64,000 nt of DNA from Antilocapra americana (GCA_007570785.1 ML662465.1:2804172-2868171), one strand, 5' to 3'. Numbered from the stretch's first letter, positions 23,076 through 34,460 are shown. A program made the numbers and translations. Notes: a model not told the origin generated them from the letters alone.

Positions 23076-23122
<47 letters not shown>
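23013..23122. repeat. (TC)n microsatellite interrupted by an assembly gap
   Basis: An uninterrupted TC dinucleotide run on both sides of ten N bases. The visible length is about 100 bases; the true length is unknown. Apparent serine/leucine or glutamate/arginine frames across it are artefacts of the repeat. Confidence 0.95.
23066..23075. other. Assembly gap (10 N)
   Basis: Exactly ten N bases inside the (TC)n tract. The same number marks the other gap at 35839-35848, which suggests a fixed-size placeholder. Confidence 0.99.
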
Positions 23123-23127
<5 letters not shown>

Positions 23128-24114
23128 TGGGAAGTAGCCAATACAAAGTGGTAAATTATGCAACTTATAGGTGACACGTTTCCTGTGCTTCTACCACTCA
23201 AGCCAGGATGGTAACATTCTGAGAAATCCAAGCAGTTCATGGCCCTGTGGATTTCATTCTTGGTCAGCTGAGCATCTCACTGTCTTTCAGGTATGCAGCT
23301 AAGCTTGACGTAGATGTGTTGGGTCACACTGAAGTACAGTAACTATCTTCATTTTAGAGGAAGAAACAGGACCAGAAAGGTTAAGGAATAGAAATTAGAG
23401 ACAGACCTTTCTTGTCTGGTTTCTGTGGTCAAGTTTTTAACTAGTAAACTCAGATTACATGGAAGGGAAACCTAAAGATACCTTTGTCAAGTACAAGTCT
23501 CCTGTGTGGAGCCTCAGGAATGAACCAATATAATTGCCCATGACTGTTCTTTTCTGATAAAGCTTGGGTTTCTGTGTCTTAAAGCATTTAGGAGAACACA
23601 GCAGCTAATTAGACTGGAGGGTGAGATTCAACATATTAATAGGTAGGCAGAAAATGAGAAGTATATTTTTAATTGTTTCGATTAGTCGTACCTTGTCTCC
23701 TGAATTTCTTTTTATTGAACTCCCAGGTTCTAAGAATTTTTGAGGTCTATTTGGGGGGAAACTACTGTAAATAGATCCCATCCCAAGAAAGCTAGAGGGG
23801 CTTTGGAAAACCTCAACAATCCCCCTCAATTTACAATCAGGACCCCAGAAGGGAAGTCACCTTGCCAGGATCACACAGAGCCAGAGCCAGCCTTTTGGTC
23901 TATATACCCTCTGCTCACTGCTCCTTGCAGGAGAGCCATGCCACTGGTCTTCTCTTTGAAAGGCAGGGGATGACATTTCCCTGGGATGGATGAGTTCTGA
24001 CTACAGCGATGCTTATATATAAAGATGCCAACTCCATTTGCTTTGCTTTTCAGGCCTCAGGTGGTAGTGATGGGATAGGTTAATAGCCTTTTTGAATATG
24101 AAGACATGTGAATT
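23123..24114. other. Mostly unassigned sequence with MIR-like pieces
   Basis: Two short reversed MIR-like pieces are visible, 23345-23395 ('cttcattttagaggaagaaa') and 23855-23900 ('caccttgccaggatcacac'). The rest shows nothing I recognise. Confidence 0.4.
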
Positions 24115-24240
24115 GGAAAGCAGCTGAGTGTAATAGAAAAATAAATTTGAGAGTTGAAGACTAGGGTTGGGATGCTGGTTCTGCTGCTTGCTACTTGTCT
24201 GATCTGGGGGAGCTCTATGATCTCACTCCAGGTGTACTAT
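24115..24240 (+). repeat. MIR SINE fragment
   Basis: 'gctggttctgctgcttgcta' with 'cttgtctgatctgggggag' resembles the sense MIR core. Confidence 0.5.
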
Positions 24241-24374
24241 TCATCATGGTACCCAGGGTGTCTGTGGCAGAGTCTCACATATATTGGGTGACACCCACAT
24301 ACACTCAAACATAACTAATCCTTTTAAAAATGTCATTGAATAATTATTAACTTGGTCTCAGTTATCCAGCTGAC

Positions 24375-24525
24375 TGGCTCAACTTTATGCTAAATCTGTG
24401 ACCCTAGGCAGAGCATCATTTTTATTGTTTTAAAAGTAAGGATGGAAGATAGGATCCATTCCAAAGGTTTGCTGAGAGACTAAATGAGAGTTCAGGCACA
24501 GAACCTGGCAGCTCTCTTTAATCTC
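24375..24525 (+). repeat. MIR SINE fragment
   Basis: 'tgtgaccctaggcagagc' and 'gagactaaatgagagttcag' with 'gcacagaacctggca' follow the sense MIR 3' half. Confidence 0.5.
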
Positions 24526-24794
24526 TTTTATCCTTCTCAGTACATGTGGGGAGACGTGGCCAGAGATGAGAGTTCAGAAGGGGCTCTGTTTTGAATAACC
24601 TCGAATGTTACGCTGTGGAATCGAACTTATGAACATCAAATTTCATGGAACTAATTCCAAATTGTGCATATTGATTGTACTAGAAACGTATTCGAGACAA
24701 GCATATCGGAAAGGCTTCCTTCCCTCTTTCTTTCCTGTCTTCATTCTCCTCTCCTTTTTTTTTCCCTTCCTTTTTCAGCCTGGACATCAGATAG

Positions 24795-25194
24795 TTGTTG
24801 TTGTTCAGTCAGCAAGCCATGTCTGACTTGTTGCCACCCCACGGACTGCAGCACACCAGGTCTCCTCATTCCCCACCATCTCTTGGAGTTTGCCCAAGTT
24901 CATGTCCATTGAGCTGGTGATGCCATCCAACCATCTCATCCTCTGTCATTCCCTTCTCCTCTTGCCCTCAGTCTTTCCAAGCATCAGGGTCTTTTGCAAG
25001 GAGTCAGCTCTTTGCATCAGGTGGCCAAGGTATTGAAGCTTCAGCTTCAGCATCAGTCCTTCCAATTAATATTCTGGGTAGCTGTCCTTTAGGATTAGCT
25101 GGTTGGATCTTCTTTCTGTCCAAAGAACTCTCAAGAGTCCTCTCTGACACCACAGCTTGAAACCATAAATTCTTTGGTGCTCAGCCTTCTTTAT
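24795..25194 (-). mobile_element. BovB LINE 3' end
   Basis: Reversed BovB with its (AAC)n tail at the left ('ttgttgttgttcagtcagc'). It runs to the ESWT-type end of the reverse-transcriptase frame. Flanks 'ggacatcagatag' (24782-24794) and 'ggatatcagatgg' (25195-25207) form a 13-bp target duplication with two changes. Confidence 0.92.
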
Positions 25195-25423
25195 GGATAT
25201 CAGATGGCAGGTCTTACTTGCAAACTTTTCTTTTTTGGTTGCCAAATCCCCAGTTGCCTGCCCCTCCCAGAAGCAAATTACCTAACCCTGAGTGGGTGGT
25301 GAACACAGGGAGAAGTTTAAATCCATCCCAGTTAGCAGAAAAGCAAAACCCCCAAATCTTATTATAATCTCCTGTTCTCTCGTTCTGTTCCTTGTCACCA
25401 AGGTAGTTGGAACCTCTGTCTTC

Positions 25424-25450
25424 AGCCTCCTCCTCCTCCTCCTCCTCCTG
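25424..25450. repeat. (CTC)n microsatellite
   Basis: Eight or nine CTC units. Confidence 0.9.
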
Positions 25451-25639
25451 CTCTCATCCTGTCTGATTCATGTGTTGATGTCTCGATTCTGAGCCAGCTG
25501 CTGCAATGAACTGTGATATCACAGGCAGGATTTATTAGTGGCAAAAGCATCTGTCGGGAGAAACCAGGAGAGGCTGGAGAATGCACCACAGGGAGACAGA
25601 TGGGCCAAGCACAGACTGGACAATGAGTGAGGCCTCTGC

Positions 25640-25848
25640 ACGTTGTTATTTACTACTAATAAAGAATAACCTATGTACTAAGTGCCCTTAAACACATTAG
25701 GTTCCATTTTCTAAATATCTTAATACTATGAAGTATGTACTACCATACCTGTTTTATAGATGAGAAAACTAAGATTCAGAGGCATTAATGGCTTGCCCAA
25801 CTTTGCATATCTAGTCATTGATAAAGCTAGGGTTAAATGTAGGTCTAA
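25640..25848 (-). repeat. MIR SINE
   Basis: Reversed MIR: 'ctatgtactaagtgccctta', 'cctgttttatagatgagaaa' and 'ggcttgcccaactttgcata'. Confidence 0.75.
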
Positions 25849-25855
25849 GGGAGTA

Positions 25856-26065
25856 TGGGCTTCCCAGGTGGCTCAATGGGATCTCTGACAAGTAGGAGAC
25901 ATGGATTCGATCCCTGGGTCAGGAAGATTCCCCTGGAGGAGGACATGGAAACACACTCCAGTATTCTTGCCTGGGACGTCCCATGGACAGAGGAGTCTGG
26001 CAGGTTACAGTCCATGAGGTCACAAGGAGTCGGACACAACTCGGTGGCTAAACAACAACAATAAC
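25856..26065 (+). mobile_element. Bov-tA SINE
   Basis: Head 'gggcttcccaggtggctca', B-box-like 'ggattcgatccctgg', Bov-A body and an (AAC)n tail, 'aaacaacaacaataac'. Confidence 0.93.
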
Positions 26066-26747
26066 TGAGACAGTATAAAGTCTGTCTCTAACTTGAACTT
26101 TCTCCCACTTGAAGACCTTCCTCAAACAGGGGGAAAAAAAAGTGAGGGACTATTTTCTGCAGGGTAAGAACAAGGATTATATATTAAGACCAGTAGAGAA
26201 ATGTTTAAGAATAAGCACGTGGTTTATGCAGGAAGCAGAGAAAATGCACTGGCTAGGATTAGGCAGAAGATTTACTCCATAAGTTAGAGCAGGCACTGAG
26301 AAATCAATCTGTCTGCAAACACTGACCTCAGAGGTGCAAGTAAGCAAGTAAAGTCTGATGTTAATGTAAAAACTTAATTCCACCCATCTGTAGATTGTAG
26401 CAGGCCCTAGTAATACAGAAGTCAAGTGAGCAAGCAGGTAACCCCACCTGGTGACTCAGTTCTGGGAATAGCAGCAAAAGATCAGACTTGAGCATTGGTA
26501 AGGAAGGCTGGCTCGAGGCAGGCAGGGTAAGGAGGTCAGCATCATGGACAGCAGTGAAGGTCATGGGGCAAACACGGCGAAACTTAGGAGCAAGGCTCAG
26601 TGATGTTCAGGGCCAGTCCTGTACAAAACAAAAAAGGATCAGGGATGACATCCACGTACTTGAGAGTTAGCCCACAATCCACTAGTAGATAGCGTGACAC
26701 ATGCCAGCTCTCATGGGGAAGCATGTATACCCATGAAGGGGCAACTA
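26066..26747. other. Unassigned sequence
   Basis: About 680 bases, purine-rich in places. No element or gene recognised. Confidence 0.4.
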
Positions 26748-27290
26748 CCTCAGCCTGAAGCGGTGATATCAAAGAAGGCTTCACGGAGTGCGTGCATACT
26801 GCCATCTAAGCCAGGAGAAGAAAAGGATAGGAGGTAGAGGGAAGTCTGAGCAGAAGGAGCAGCAGATGCAAAGGCTTGAAGGTGGGAAACTTCCTGGTGC
26901 ATACTGAAAATCAGAGTCAGAGTCCCATGATTGGAGGGTGAAATGCAGAGAGGGGTGAGAAGCGAGAGGAGTTTGAAAAGATAGAAACAGAAGCAAAACC
27001 TAAAAGAGCTTTGAAAAACCTGATGAGGAGTTTGAGAAATGATAAAAATCAAGGAAATCTAGATGTCTGGCTTTTCTTACAAAAAGAGAAGAAAGGATCT
27101 TTTAACACCTGGACCCATGCTTCTGTATAATTTGGAGATGAAGAATAGCTGTCCCGTGTAGGATGTTGAATGTACTCTGATTTCCCATATCTTCTTTCTC
27201 CACGCTCTAACAAGCCTTGGTAGGACAGTGGGTTTTATTTTGAGTATTTATTTCAAACAGGAGAAGAATGTGATCTGATCTCTACAAACA
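26748..27290 (-). mobile_element. L2 LINE fragment
   Basis: Reversed L2: 'ggcttcacggagtgcgtgca', 'agcagatgcaaaggcttgaa', 'gggttttattttgagtattt' and 'gaagaatgtgatctgatctc'. A stretch at 27060-27200 fits poorly. Confidence 0.6.
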
Positions 27291-27292
27291 TC

Positions 27293-27502
27293 AGGCTTCC
27301 CTGGTGGTTCAGTGGTAAAGAATCCACCTACCAATGCAGGAGACGTGGGTTCAATCCCTGGGTTGGGAAAATCCCCTGGAGAAGGAAGTGGTAACCCACT
27401 CCAGAATTCTTGCCTGGGGAATTCCATGGGCAGAGGAGTCTGGCGGGCTACAGTTCATGAGGCTGCAAAGAGTTGGACACAACTTAGCAACTAAACAACA
27501 AC
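27293..27502 (+). mobile_element. Bov-tA SINE
   Basis: Complete head 'aggcttccctggtggttcag' to an (AAC)n tail, 'taaacaacaacaaatt'. Candidate target duplication: 'tacaaacatc' before and 'tataaacacc' after, 10 bp with two changes. Confidence 0.93.
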
Positions 27503-27624
27503 AAATTATAAACACCACCTTTACTTCTTGAGGAAGGAGGGATTGAAGGGAGAATTATCAGTTAGCTATCAACATTCTGTAGGTGACAGATAACGGTGAC
27601 CTGGATCATGATGATAATGGAGAT

Positions 27625-27730
27625 GGAGAAAAGGATGGATGGAGAGATAGGTAGGTAGACAGATAGATAAACAGAAGGAAGGAAGGGGGAAAGGAGAAAG
27701 AAAATAAGAAGGGGAGGGGCAGGGGGAGTT
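27625..27730. repeat. Purine-rich GATA/GGAA-type tract
   Basis: GATA, GGTA and GGAAGG words follow one another ('gagataggtaggtagacaga'), then G/A-only sequence up to the 'ggggaggggcaggggg' run. Confidence 0.75.
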
Positions 27731-27894
27731 TTTAAGGAGGTATCCCGCTTGCACAACAGTGGAGCGTGGAAAGTCCAAAAGTTGCAAAGTGGACCTGCAG
27801 GCTGAAGATTCAGGGAAAAGTTGCAGTTTGAGTCTGAAAGCATACTGGCAGAATTCCCTTCTCCTCATGGGAGGTAAAGCTGCCACGCCCCCGA

Positions 27895-27917
27895 ACACAC
27901 ACACACACACACACACT
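27895..27917. repeat. (AC)n microsatellite
   Basis: About eleven AC units, followed by a T run. Confidence 0.9.
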
Positions 27918-28172
27918 TTTTCTCTTTTTACTTAAATCTTCAAGTGATTAGTTTAAGCCCACTCACATTCTGGAGGGTTCTTTAATTGACTTAAATTCTA
28001 CAGTCTTAAATGTTAATTTCATCTAAAAACACTTTCACAAAAATGTCTAAGGTAATGTTTGACCAGGTACCTTAGATGTTGAGAATATTGCCTAGCCAGA
28101 CTGATACATAAATTTTACCATCACAAAGAGGAATTCTTCAAGCTTGTTAATATCACCTACTAGAAATTCAAG

Positions 28173-28306
28173 TGGAAAAGGAAATGACAACCCACTCCAG
28201 TATTCTTGCCTTGGGAAATTCTATGGACAGAAGAGCCTGGTGGCTACAGTCCATGGGGTTGAAAAGAGCTGGACATGATTTAACGGCTAAACAACAACAA
28301 CAATAC
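28173..28306 (+). mobile_element. Bov-A SINE unit
   Basis: Starts 'tggaaaaggaaatgacaac', ends with an (AAC)n tail. The direct repeat 'aaattcaag' flanks it at 28164-28172 and 28307-28315. Confidence 0.9.
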
Positions 28307-28334
28307 AAATTCAAGACTGAATATCATATAGGTT

Positions 28335-28755
28335 AATGATCAGTGGTATATATGGCCCCTGAGCCAAATCATGCCTGCCACCTGCTTCAGTAAATAAAGT
28401 TTTATTGAAATATAGTCACATTATTAATTTATGTATTGTCCATGGCTGCTTTCATGCTAGAATGACAGAGTTTAGTATTTGTGACAAAAACCATGTGTAT
28501 ACATTAGTCACTCAGTCATGTCTGACTCCTCTGTCCATGGAATTCACCAGGCAAGAATACTGGAGAGGGCTGCCATTCCCTCCTCTAGAGGATCTTTCCA
28601 ATCCAGGGATCTAATCCAGGTTTCCTGCATTTCAGGCAGATTCTTTACCATCTGAGCCACCAAGGAAGCTCAGACAAAAGCCATGTGGCCTGCAAAATTG
28701 AAAATATTTACTATCTGGCATTTTATAGGGAAAGTGTGCTGTTTCCTGATATAGA
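28335..28755 (-). mobile_element. hAT-type nonautonomous DNA transposon relic
   Basis: 'taaataaagttttattgaaa', 'tgtccatggctgctttcatg' and 'atttactatctggcatttta' belong to a common mammalian DNA transposon relic whose family name I am not sure of. A Bov-tA at 28498-28672 splits it. Confidence 0.6.
28498..28672 (-). mobile_element. Bov-tA SINE
   Basis: Reversed Bov-tA with an internal deletion of about 25 bases after 'catgtctgactc'. Flanks 'gacaaaaaccatgtg' (28483-28497) and 'gacaaaagccatgtg' (28673-28687) give a 15-bp target duplication with one change. Confidence 0.93.
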
Positions 28756-29250
28756 CAGAGAGATGTGTCCAGAACTCAACTTTCAGAAATGAATTAAAGA
28801 TGGGGAGGTAGAAGAGAGTGTAGACTGGAAATGGAATGACTCTCTGGACAGGCTTCTGAGGTGTCCTAACACTTAGAGGTCAAGCAGAGGACTGAATGCA
28901 GAGCAGAATCTGCAAAGTGAGACTGGAGGGAAACCAGAAGAATATAGTGTTACAACAGTTCAGAGAGGAAGCAGCCTCAAGAAGGAGGTGAGCTATGTCA
29001 AATTCTCCCTAAATATAAAGTAAGATGGGGATCCCTGGATTTGACAACATGGTGGGGAGGGGGACATTGATGATTCTTCAGTCATATCAATGAAGTTGTG
29101 AAAAAGACACTAGATTGGGATAAAATGAAAAGGAAAGGAGACATGGGCAAGTTGATCTATCAAGAATAGACAGTGTTTGCAAGAAGTTGTGCCATAAAAG
29201 TAGAGAAATAAGATGTTATAGAAAGGAGGTCATGTATTTAACATTAAATA
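28756..29250. other. Unassigned sequence
   Basis: About 500 purine-leaning bases. Nothing recognised. Confidence 0.4.
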
Positions 29251-29254
29251 TTTT

Positions 29255-29725
29255 TGTTAAAGTATTACTCAGCCATTAAAAAGAATGAAATAATGCCATT
29301 AACAGCAACATTGATGGACCTAAAGACTGTCATACGAAGTGAGGTAAGTCAGACAAAGAGAAAAGTTGTATGATATCCCTTATATGTGGAATCTAAAAAG
29401 AAAAGATATAAATGAACTTATTTATGAAACAGAAACAGACTCACAGAATTAGAGAATGAACTTATGTTAGTAGCAGGGCAGGGTCGGAAGAAGGTATAGT
29501 TAGGGCGTTTGGGATGGATGTATACACTGGTATATTTAAAACGGATAACAAGCAAGGACTTCCTGTATAACACAGGGCACTCTGCTCAACTATTTTGTGG
29601 GTAGGAGTGTAGTTTGGGGAAGAATGGATAGATGTATGGCTGGGTCACCCTGCTATGCCCTTTAAACTACCACAACATTGTTAACTGGCTATACTCCAAC
29701 ATAAAGTAAAAAGTTTAAATTTTTA
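29255..29725 (+). mobile_element. Artiodactyl L1 3' end
   Basis: Sense L1 late ORF2 and 3' region: 'ttactcagccattaaaaaga', 'tatgtggaatctaaaaagaa', 'aacagactcacagaattag' and 'gctatactccaacataaag'. Confidence 0.85.
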
Positions 29726-29869
29726 AAAGTATAACTTGCACAGAAGAAAGCTTAAATCATAGACATGCAGATCAAACATTTTACACAAAGTGAACATACC
29801 TGTGTAAAAAACTTCTTCAATCATAAAGCAGAATATCACCCGCATTTCAGAAGCCATCTGTTAAAGACC

Positions 29870-30215
29870 CTATGTTGGTGTCTTCCCAAAATTTATATGC
29901 TGAAATTCCAACCCCCAATGTGATAGTGCTTGGAGATGAGGCTTTGGGGATATAATTAGGTCATGAGGATGGATGGAGTCCTCATGATGGGCTTTTTGCC
30001 CTTGTAAGAAGAGAAAGAAGAGAACTTGCTTCTTCCTCTGCCACGTGAGGAAACAAGAAGATAGCCACCTGTAAGCTAGGAAGAGAGCAGATCAGAAGGC
30101 ACACATTCTTGCACCCTGAACTTGAACTTCCAAACTTCCAGAAATATGAGAGCTATATTTCTGTTGTTTAAGCCACTTAGTCTGTGAAATTTTGTTACGG
30201 CAGCCAGAGCAGAAT
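29870..30215 (+). mobile_element. MLT1 LTR
   Basis: Near complete MLT1: 'gctgaaattccaaccccca', 'ggtcatgaggatggatgga', 'gccacgtgaggaaacaagaa' and 'tttctgttgtttaagccact'. The 3' end reads 'ttgttacggcagcc'. Confidence 0.85.
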
Positions 30216-30772
30216 AAGAGGCCTTCTTTGTACACCTTACAGTCTCTGGTGTGATCTGCTCTCAGGAGGAATTTGCAGGTTTTATTTGCTTGATATGTCT
30301 TTATTCCACCTTCATTTTTAAAGGATATTTTCATAAGGATTACAATTCTTTTCTTTCAACACTCAGAATAAATCATTATATTTGCTTCTGGATTCCATCT
30401 TTTCAGCTGGGAATCGGACCATCAGTATTTGATACTCCTTTGAATGTAACCTCCCATACCATGCTCTCTGCTAGCCACTTTTACAATTTTCTCTTTGTAT
30501 TTGTTTTTGAGCAGTTTTCTACAATGTGCTTGGGTTTTATGTTTGTTTGTTTTGTTATCCTGCTTGGGGTCTGTAGTGATTCCTGAGTCTGTGGGTTTCA
30601 CTGATTTTGAAAAAAAAAATCTATTTTCTCTCTAGTTTCAGTTTGTATCTCTGTCTTGATCTCTTTTCTCCTTCTGAGATTCCAATTACACAGATGTTAC
30701 AAACATTTCATTTTGCCCAATATGTGTCTTAAGCTGCTTTCTTTATTTTGAGTCTTTTTCTCTCCATTGTTT

Positions 30773-30898
30773 TCGTTGTTGTTGTTGTTACTCTGTGGTG
30801 GAGCATGTGGGATCTTAGTTCCCCCACCAGGGATTGAACCCATGCCTCCTACAGTGGAAGTGCAGAGTCCTAAGCCCTGGATTGCCAGGGAATTCCTT
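30773..30898 (-). mobile_element. CHR-2-type SINE
   Basis: Reversed CHR: 'gttgttgttgttactctgtg' tail side, 'ccaccagggattgaacccat' middle, 'ttgccagggaattcc' head. Confidence 0.85.
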
Positions 30899-31023
30899 TT
30901 TTTTCTCTCTTCTTAATATAGTCTGTATTTTTTTTTATAAGGTTCTGTTTTCCAGTTCAATGATTTTTTCCTTCCATTGGTTCTGATCTATTATTAAACC
31001 TTTCCATTAAATTCACAAAACTA

Positions 31024-31692
31024 ATATGGCATCTGATCCCATCACTTCATGACAAATAGATAGGGAAAAAATGGAAACAGTGACAGACTTTATTTTCTTG
31101 GGCTCCAAAATCACTGTGGATGATGACTGCAGGCACAAAATTAAAAAAAAAAAAAAAATGTTTGCTCCTTGGAAGAAAAGCTGTGACAAACCTAGGCAGA
31201 GTAAGAAAAAGCAGAGACATCACTTTGTCAACAAAGGTCCATATAATCAAAGCTATGGTTTTTCCACTAGTCATGTATGGATGTGAGAGTGGGACCATAA
31301 AGAAGGCTGACCATCAAAGAATTTATACTTTTGAATTTTGGTGTTGGAGACTCTTAAGAGTCCCCTTGTACATCAAGGAGATCCAGCCAATCAATCCTAA
31401 AGGAAATCAACCCTGACTATTCATTGGGAGGACTGATGCTGAAGCTGAAGCTCCAATACCTTGGCCACCTGATGGGAAGAGCCAGCTCATTGGAAAAGAC
31501 CCTGATGTTAGGAAAGATTGAAGGGGAGGAGGAGAAGGGTGTGACAGAGGATGAGATGGTTGAATGGCATCATCGACTCAATGGACATGAGTTTGAGCAA
31601 ACTGTGGGAGATAGTGAAAGACAGGGAAGCCTGTTGTGCTTCAGTCCATGGGGTTGCAAAGAGTTGGGCATGACTGAGTGATTGAACAACAA
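31024..31692 (+). mobile_element. BovB LINE 3' fragment
   Basis: From the 'catcacttcatgacaaatag' part of the reverse-transcriptase frame through the ESGT-like block to 'gattgaacaacaaca'. A poly-A run at 31142-31158 replaces part of the 'gaaattaaaagacg' word. The 3' end abuts the target duplication of the next insertion. Confidence 0.92.
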
Positions 31693-31708
31693 CAGATTGA
31701 ATTCTTAA

Positions 31709-32010
31709 GGGCTCCCATAGTGGCCTGCATGTGAGACAGCAAAAGGAACGCAGACGTATAGAACAGACTCGTGGACTCTGTGGATGAGGGAAAGGGTGGG
31801 ATGATATGGGAGAATGGCATTGAAACATGTTAATTATCATATGTGAAATCAATCGCCAGCCCAGGATTGATGCTCAGGGCTGGTGCACCGAGATTTCCCA
31901 GGGGGAGGGAATCGGGAGGGAGGAGGGAGGGGGGTTCTGGAGGGGGAGCATATGTAAACCCATGGCGGATTCATGTCATTGTATGGCAAAACCAATTAAA
32001 AAAAAAAAAA
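31709..32010 (+). mobile_element. Ruminant L1 (L1_BT-type) 3' end with poly-A
   Basis: This is the sense version of the 3' region of the young L1 at 34682-39146: 'ggaacgcagacgtatagaac', 'caggattgatgctcagggct', the G-rich run and 'catgtcattgtatggcaaaa', ending in a 14-A run. The left edge abuts the 13-bp repeat 'attgaattcttaa' at 31696-31708. Confidence 0.92.
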
Positions 32011-32198
32011 AGAATCTACCTGCAATGGCGGAGACTCGGGTTCCATCCTTGGGTCAGGAAGATCACCTGGAGAAGGAAATGGTATCCCACTCCAGTATTC
32101 TTGCCTGAGAAATCCCATGAACAAAGGAGCATGCCAGGCTACACTCCATGGGGTCGGAAAAGAGTTGGACATGAGTTAGTGACTATGCAACAACAACA
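32011..32198 (+). mobile_element. Bov-tA SINE, 5'-truncated, fused to the L1 poly-A
   Basis: It starts at 'gaatctacctgcaatggcg', lacking the first part of the tRNA-like head, and ends with an (AAC)n tail. Right after the tail the 13-bp repeat 'attgaattcttaa' recurs (32199-32211). L1 tail and SINE therefore sit between a single pair of target repeats. Confidence 0.9.
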
Positions 32199-33054
32199 AT
32201 TGAATTCTTAAACTTAGCTTATTTTCTTCCTTATTTTTCAGTTTTTAATTTAAAACTTTTAAAATATATATTCCAGTTCTCTGGTAAAATTCTCCACCTT
32301 CTCATCTATTCAATTAAATCTACTGACCTATTGAGTTATTTTAATATCTATGCCCCAAGATCCAATATCTGAATCATCTATAGGTCTGTTTCTATATAGT
32401 TCTTTCTTTGGTTTTGTATCTCTTTATTTGGTAATTTTTTATTGTATGCTGGACATTGCACATGAAAAATTATGAGTCTAAAATGAAGTTATTTTCCTCC
32501 AGAGTGTTTAGTTTAGCTACTCTAACAGATTGAGATAGATCACCTTAATCCAATCAGGTATTGAAGTAATTTAAGATTGGGTATCAGAATTTGTAAGGTC
32601 CTAAAGTCTGCCTTTAATTCCAGGGTATAGCTCTTTAGGAGTACCTACTAGCCTCCTGAGTGTTTTCAGGGCCCTGAAAACAGAAGCCTTGCTTAGATTC
32701 TAAGCCTCTTAAGAATAACTTATATTAAGTTTCTTGATCTTATCCTGTGATGTTTCTGAATTGCCGAATGCCTTTGGGGTGAAAGTGTCACACAGTTTTA
32801 GGCTGACTTCTCACTGGCATCTTGTCCCCTCAATTTCTGGCTGCCTTAGGAACTCAGAATATCAGTTTTCATTTTCCTAGCTCCCAAAGACTACTGGAAG
32901 TTTGTTTTCTGCTTCTCCAGTTATTGACATCTTGCCCCTTGGTAATTAAGGAATATTTTTGTTTGTTTTGTTTTTTCCCAATGTTGTCCTCAGAGATTCT
33001 TTATTGATGATTACATCCAAATGGAATGTGGGTCTATTTACAAACGTGTTTTGT

Positions 33055-33144
33055 TCAGGCAACAGACATTTTTCTTTCAGTAAACTATATACAGCATAAA
33101 ATTTACCATTTTAACTATGTTAAAGTGTACAGTTCAGAGGAACA
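33055..33144 (-). mobile_element. Old L1M 3'-end fragment, part 1
   Basis: 'aaatttaccattttaactat' and 'gttaaagtgtacagttcag' are reversed L1M 3' sequence; the continuation is at 33383. Confidence 0.7.
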
Positions 33145-33382
33145 CTGACATATATACACTACTGTATGTAAGATAGATGGCTAATTGGAAGCTTCTGGAT
33201 ACCACAGGGATACAGTTCAGCTCAGTGTTTTGTGATGACCTAGATGGTGGATGAGAGTAGGGAGGAGGGGAGGCTCAAGAGGAAGGGGATTATGTATACT
33301 TATGACTGATTCACCTTGTTGTACAGCAGAAACTAATACAACATTGTAAAGCAATTATATGCCTATTAAAAGTAAGTAAAAT
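33145..33382 (+). mobile_element. Ruminant L1 3' end
   Basis: Sense L1 tail: 'acacagggatacagttcag' type words, 'gactgattcaccttgttgta' and 'aacattgtaaagcaattata'. The flanks 'taaagtgtacagttca' (about 33119-33134) and 'taaagtgtacggttca' (about 33384-33399) suggest a 16-bp target duplication with one change. Confidence 0.8.
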
Positions 33383-33525
33383 AAAGTGTACGGTTCAATG
33401 CATTTGGTACACACCCAATGTTATGAAACAATTACTGACATTCATCGCCCCAAATTTTTTATCATCCCACACTGAAATTCTATACCTGTCAAACTGTAAC
33501 TCCCCATTCCCCCCTTCCCCCCTAT
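33383..33525 (-). mobile_element. Old L1M 3'-end fragment, part 2
   Basis: 'cattggtacacaccc'-type sequence, 'ccacactgaaattctatacc' and 'gtaactccccattcccccc' continue the L1M broken at 33144. Confidence 0.7.
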
Positions 33526-34395
33526 TTCCTCCATCATTACAGGAGGAAAGTCAAAGAAGAGTAAAAAAGTATGAGTAGATTGGTAGGGAGGTGATGAAAA
33601 GTTTCCACCATTGACTTTTATTTTCCCAAAACACATGAAGTCTTATCACTGTGAGAGAAAAACATAGACGGCATGGAGAATTAGAATGAAGTGTGTGAAG
33701 AGAGCAGAGAAATGAACTAGTCCTCTAGAAGACAGGAAGAAGTTTTACTGGCGAAACACTGTAGAAGGGCAGACCACCCGTGTGAGGTGTGTGGTCATGA
33801 ATTTTAAGCAGACCTGGTTGGTCTGTCTGTTTCAGGTTTTTCCTCAGTGATATTTAGCTGGTTAGAAAAATTTAGTCATCTGAATGAATGAGATGCAAGG
33901 AAAGAGACAGAAGGGAGTTGCCATATTTTCAAGGGAGTAATTTTAAGAATGGGTCATGAAATCAAACCCACATAAGGAGACAAGCAAAGATAGAAGAAGA
34001 TTGATGAACAGAGGAAAGGTAATGGGGGTAATGGATCGGAAGATTGTGAACAGGGAAGGACTGTTACATTGAGGGTTCTTGCATAGGTGAACAGAAATAT
34101 TCAGTGATGATTCAAGATTGAGTTCTTTTAAATGTATTTCAGATGTGCCGAAGGGGTAGCATTACCGGTAGTGCAAAGTTCAGGGTATGAACCCTGGAGT
34201 GAGTGATAGAGGTGGGCAGAACAAAAGGTAATTGGAGGACAGTAAGTCAAAGAATGCAGTGACTTAGTTACACGAATTTTTTGGCCACTGAGAATGATAA
34301 AAATGACTTGAGTTATGAAGAAAGGTTGTGAACCAGGAGATAAAATACACAGGGAATACGAAACCCAAGGGATAGCTGCCTCCACTTTTGGACAT
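33526..34395. other. Unassigned sequence
   Basis: About 870 bases without a recognised element or gene. Confidence 0.4.
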
Positions 34396-34398
34396 ACA

Positions 34399-34437
34399 AC
34401 CTCTCTCTCCTCTCTTTCTCTCTCTCTGTCTCTCATC
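34399..34437. repeat. CT-rich simple tract
   Basis: CTCT and TTCT words with few interruptions. Confidence 0.8.
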
Positions 34438-34460
34438 AACTCTGTCAGAAGTCATCCAAT

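Larger units (their letters stand above)
30222..32950 (-). mobile_element. Old L1M LINE 5' region, split by three insertions
   Basis: Reverse complement of an L1 ORF1/5' untranslated region: 'gattccaattacacagatg', 'caatatctgaatcatctata', 'ttgtatgctggacattgcac' and 'gccctgaaaacagaagcc'. Pieces lie at 30222-30772, 30899-31023 and 32212-32950. The interruptions are a CHR SINE, a BovB and the L1/Bov-tA chimera. Family assignment is by landmark recognition; no frame survives. Confidence 0.6.

Noticed and set aside
22854..23240. Long serine/leucine and glutamate/arginine open frames across the TC tract
   Set aside because: They are translations of a dinucleotide repeat with an N gap and carry no protein signal.
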